Of a stretch of DNA of 64,000 nt, positions 62,802 to 64,000 are shown in pieces. The number at the start of each line of letters is the position of its first letter. The first letter of the stretch is position 1. The DNA comes from Haemophilus pittmaniae. Lineage in GTDB: Bacteria > Pseudomonadota > Gammaproteobacteria > Enterobacterales > Pasteurellaceae. The translations under genes were made by a program, and so were the position numbers. The notes beneath the pieces are model-generated. The model was not told the DNA's origin. It did not search any database and was given only the letters and a program-made list of their open reading frames with translations. The stretch lies in contig NZ_LT906463.1 of NCBI RefSeq assembly GCF_900186995.1, positions 186,001 to 250,000 of the forward strand, given 5' to 3'.

Positions 62802-64000
62802 GTGAATCCAATTGTTAAACAGTTTAAATACGGTCAACACACCGTGACACTAGAAACCGGCGCGATTGCCCGTCAGGCGACGGCAGCCGTAATGGCAAGT
62901 ATGGATGACACCACCGTTTTTGTAACGGTTGTCGCCAAAAAAGAAGTAAAAGAAGGTCAGGATTTCTTCCCATTGACCGTTGATTATCAAGAACGCACTT
63001 ACGCAGCCGGTAAAATCCCAGGCGGTTTCTTTAAACGTGAAGGCCGCCCTTCTGAAGGCGAAACCTTAATCGCCCGTTTAATCGACCGTCCAATTCGTCC
63101 GTTATTCCCGGAAGGTTTTTTAAACGAAATTCAAATTATCGCCACTGTAGTTTCCGTCAATCCACAAATTAGTCCGGATTTAGTTGCAATGATCGGTGCT
63201 TCTGCAGCACTTTCTCTTTCTGGCGTGCCATTTAACGGCCCGATTGGTGTTGCCCGCGTTGGTTTCATCAACGATCAATTCGTTTTAAACCCAACCATGG
63301 CGGAACAAAAACAAAGCCGCTTGGATTTAGTGGTTGCAGGTACCGACAAAGCCGTATTAATGGTTGAATCCGAAGCCGATGTATTAAGTGAAGAGCAAAT
63401 GCTTTCCGCAGTAGTATTCGGTCATCAACAACAACAAGTTGTGGTTGAAGCCATTAAAGAATTTGCCCGTGAAGCAGGTAAACCTCGTTGGGATTGGACT
63501 GCTCCAGCAGTTGATACTGACTTAATCAATAAAGTGAAAGCGATTGCCGAAGCCCGTCTTGGCGATGCTTACCGTATTACCGAAAAACAATCCCGCTACG
63601 AACAAATTGATGCTATCAAAGCAGATGTCATCGCACAAATCACTGCAGAAAATGAAGAAGTCAGCGAAGGTAAAATCGTTGATATCTTTACCGCGTTAGA
63701 AAGCCAAATTGTACGTGGCCGCATTATTGCCGGTGAACCGCGTATTGACGGTCGTACCGTGGATACCGTGCGCGCTTTAGATATTTGTACCGGCGTATTA
63801 CCACGCACCCATGGTTCCGCTATCTTCACCCGCGGTGAAACTCAAGCCCTTGCCGTGGCTACTTTAGGTACAGAACGTGATGCACAAATTTTGGATGAAT
63901 TGACCGGTGAACGCCAAGATCACTTCTTGTTCCACTATAACTTCCCTCCGTACTCTGTAGGTGAAACCGGTCGTATCGGTTCGCCAAAACGTCGTGAAAT
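62802..64000 (+). CDS. pnp: Polynucleotide phosphorylase (3' truncated by the window)
   Basis: 3'-5' phosphorolytic exoribonuclease of the degradosome. The first 399 codons are present: GTG start ([19 protein letters not shown]), first RNase PH core ([31 protein letters not shown]), the helical linker and the start of the second core (GEPRIDGRT...[30 protein letters not shown]). AAGGAAAACAT lies before the GTG; the natural E. coli start is also weak. The KH and S1 domains lie beyond the window. Confidence 0.97.
   Translation, partial: MNPIVKQFKYGQHTVTLETGAIARQATAAVMASMDDTTVFVTVVAKKEVKEGQDFFPLTVDYQERTYAAGKIPGGFFKREGRPSEGETLIARLIDRPIRPLFPEGFLNEIQIIATVVSVNPQISPDLVAMIGASAALSLSGVPFNGPIGVARVGFINDQFVLNPTMAEQKQSRLDLVVAGTDKAVLMVESEADVLSEEQMLSAVVFGHQQQQVVVEAIKEFAREAGKPRWDWTAPAVDTDLINKVKAIAEARLGDAYRITEKQSRYEQIDAIKADVIAQITAENEEVSEGKIVDIFTALESQIVRGRIIAGEPRIDGRTVDTVRALDICTGVLPRTHGSAIFTRGETQALAVATLGTERDAQILDELTGERQDHFLFHYNFPPYSVGETGRIGSPKRRE

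Overview
The window is an ordinary-looking stretch of a gammaproteobacterial chromosome from the family Pasteurellaceae. Three things point there: the gene content and order (frdABCD, coaBC-dut-slmA-yheU-crp, rph-pyrE, yhcH next to pnp), Haemophilus-type DNA uptake signals (AAGTGCGGT core) inside genes and in terminators, and many proteins that look like Haemophilus/Aggregatibacter versions. Aggregatibacter or a close relative is my best guess, but the genus is not proven from sequence alone. I see no prophage, insertion sequence, CRISPR array or obvious horizontally acquired island, and nearly every gene looks intact.

Layout. 1-2.2 kb: end of the fumarate reductase operon. 2.3-3.9 kb: YpfJ-type zinc metallopeptidase and a BON-LysM protein. 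4.1-7.4 kb: protein quality control (tig, clpP, clpX). 7.5-9.8 kb: secE-nusG and rplK-rplA. 9.9-12.2 kb, minus strand: mutM, rpmG, rpmB, radC. 12.3-15.7 kb: coaBC, dut, slmA, yheU, crp. 15.7-16.1 kb: a gene-free stretch holding a candidate structured small RNA behind a strong sigma70-type promoter. 16.2-19.3 kb, minus: glmU, glnA. 19.5-21.4 kb: typA. 21.4-28.3 kb, minus: DUF3137 and lemA, raiA, a sodium/amino-acid symporter under a tandem glycine riboswitch, tkt, and smp divergent from serB. 28.3-35.3 kb: serB, yajQ, tRNA-Ser(GGA) on minus, dauA, rph-pyrE, djlA-dusC. argH lies on minus, then rho and eno on plus. 40-43.5 kb: a compact run of NUDIX, small conserved, yigB, YgiB-like lipoprotein and YgiC-like ligase genes. 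folB and plsY are divergent. 44.8-57.1 kb, minus: an LplT-PlsC-Aas fusion with its MerR-like regulator, rpoH, DUF2322, purN, murB, narQ, glmS, a DeoR regulator and zapA. 57.2-61.7 kb: polA, a cupin and cyuA. The window ends with yhcH (minus) and the first two thirds of pnp.

Two features go beyond routine annotation. First, a 61-bp intergenic repeat family has 13 copies in 64 kb. Twelve of them sit on the 3' side of a gene and in that gene's orientation, usually 15-60 bp past the terminator; two copies overlap the stop codon of the convergent neighbour. The copies after folB and plsY share 42 identical bases starting at the base before the two stop codons, and form an inverted pair around that gene pair. 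Second, the 15.8-16.0 kb RNA candidate has a TTGACA-17-GATAAT promoter and several perfect long-range helices, including a 12-bp pseudoknot-type helix, and I cannot match it to 6S, 4.5S, tmRNA, RNase P RNA or a known riboswitch. Other regulatory structures are the glycine riboswitch with a visible Shine-Dalgarno-sequestering helix, a nested hairpin in the typA leader, and an rplK leader that probably binds L1.
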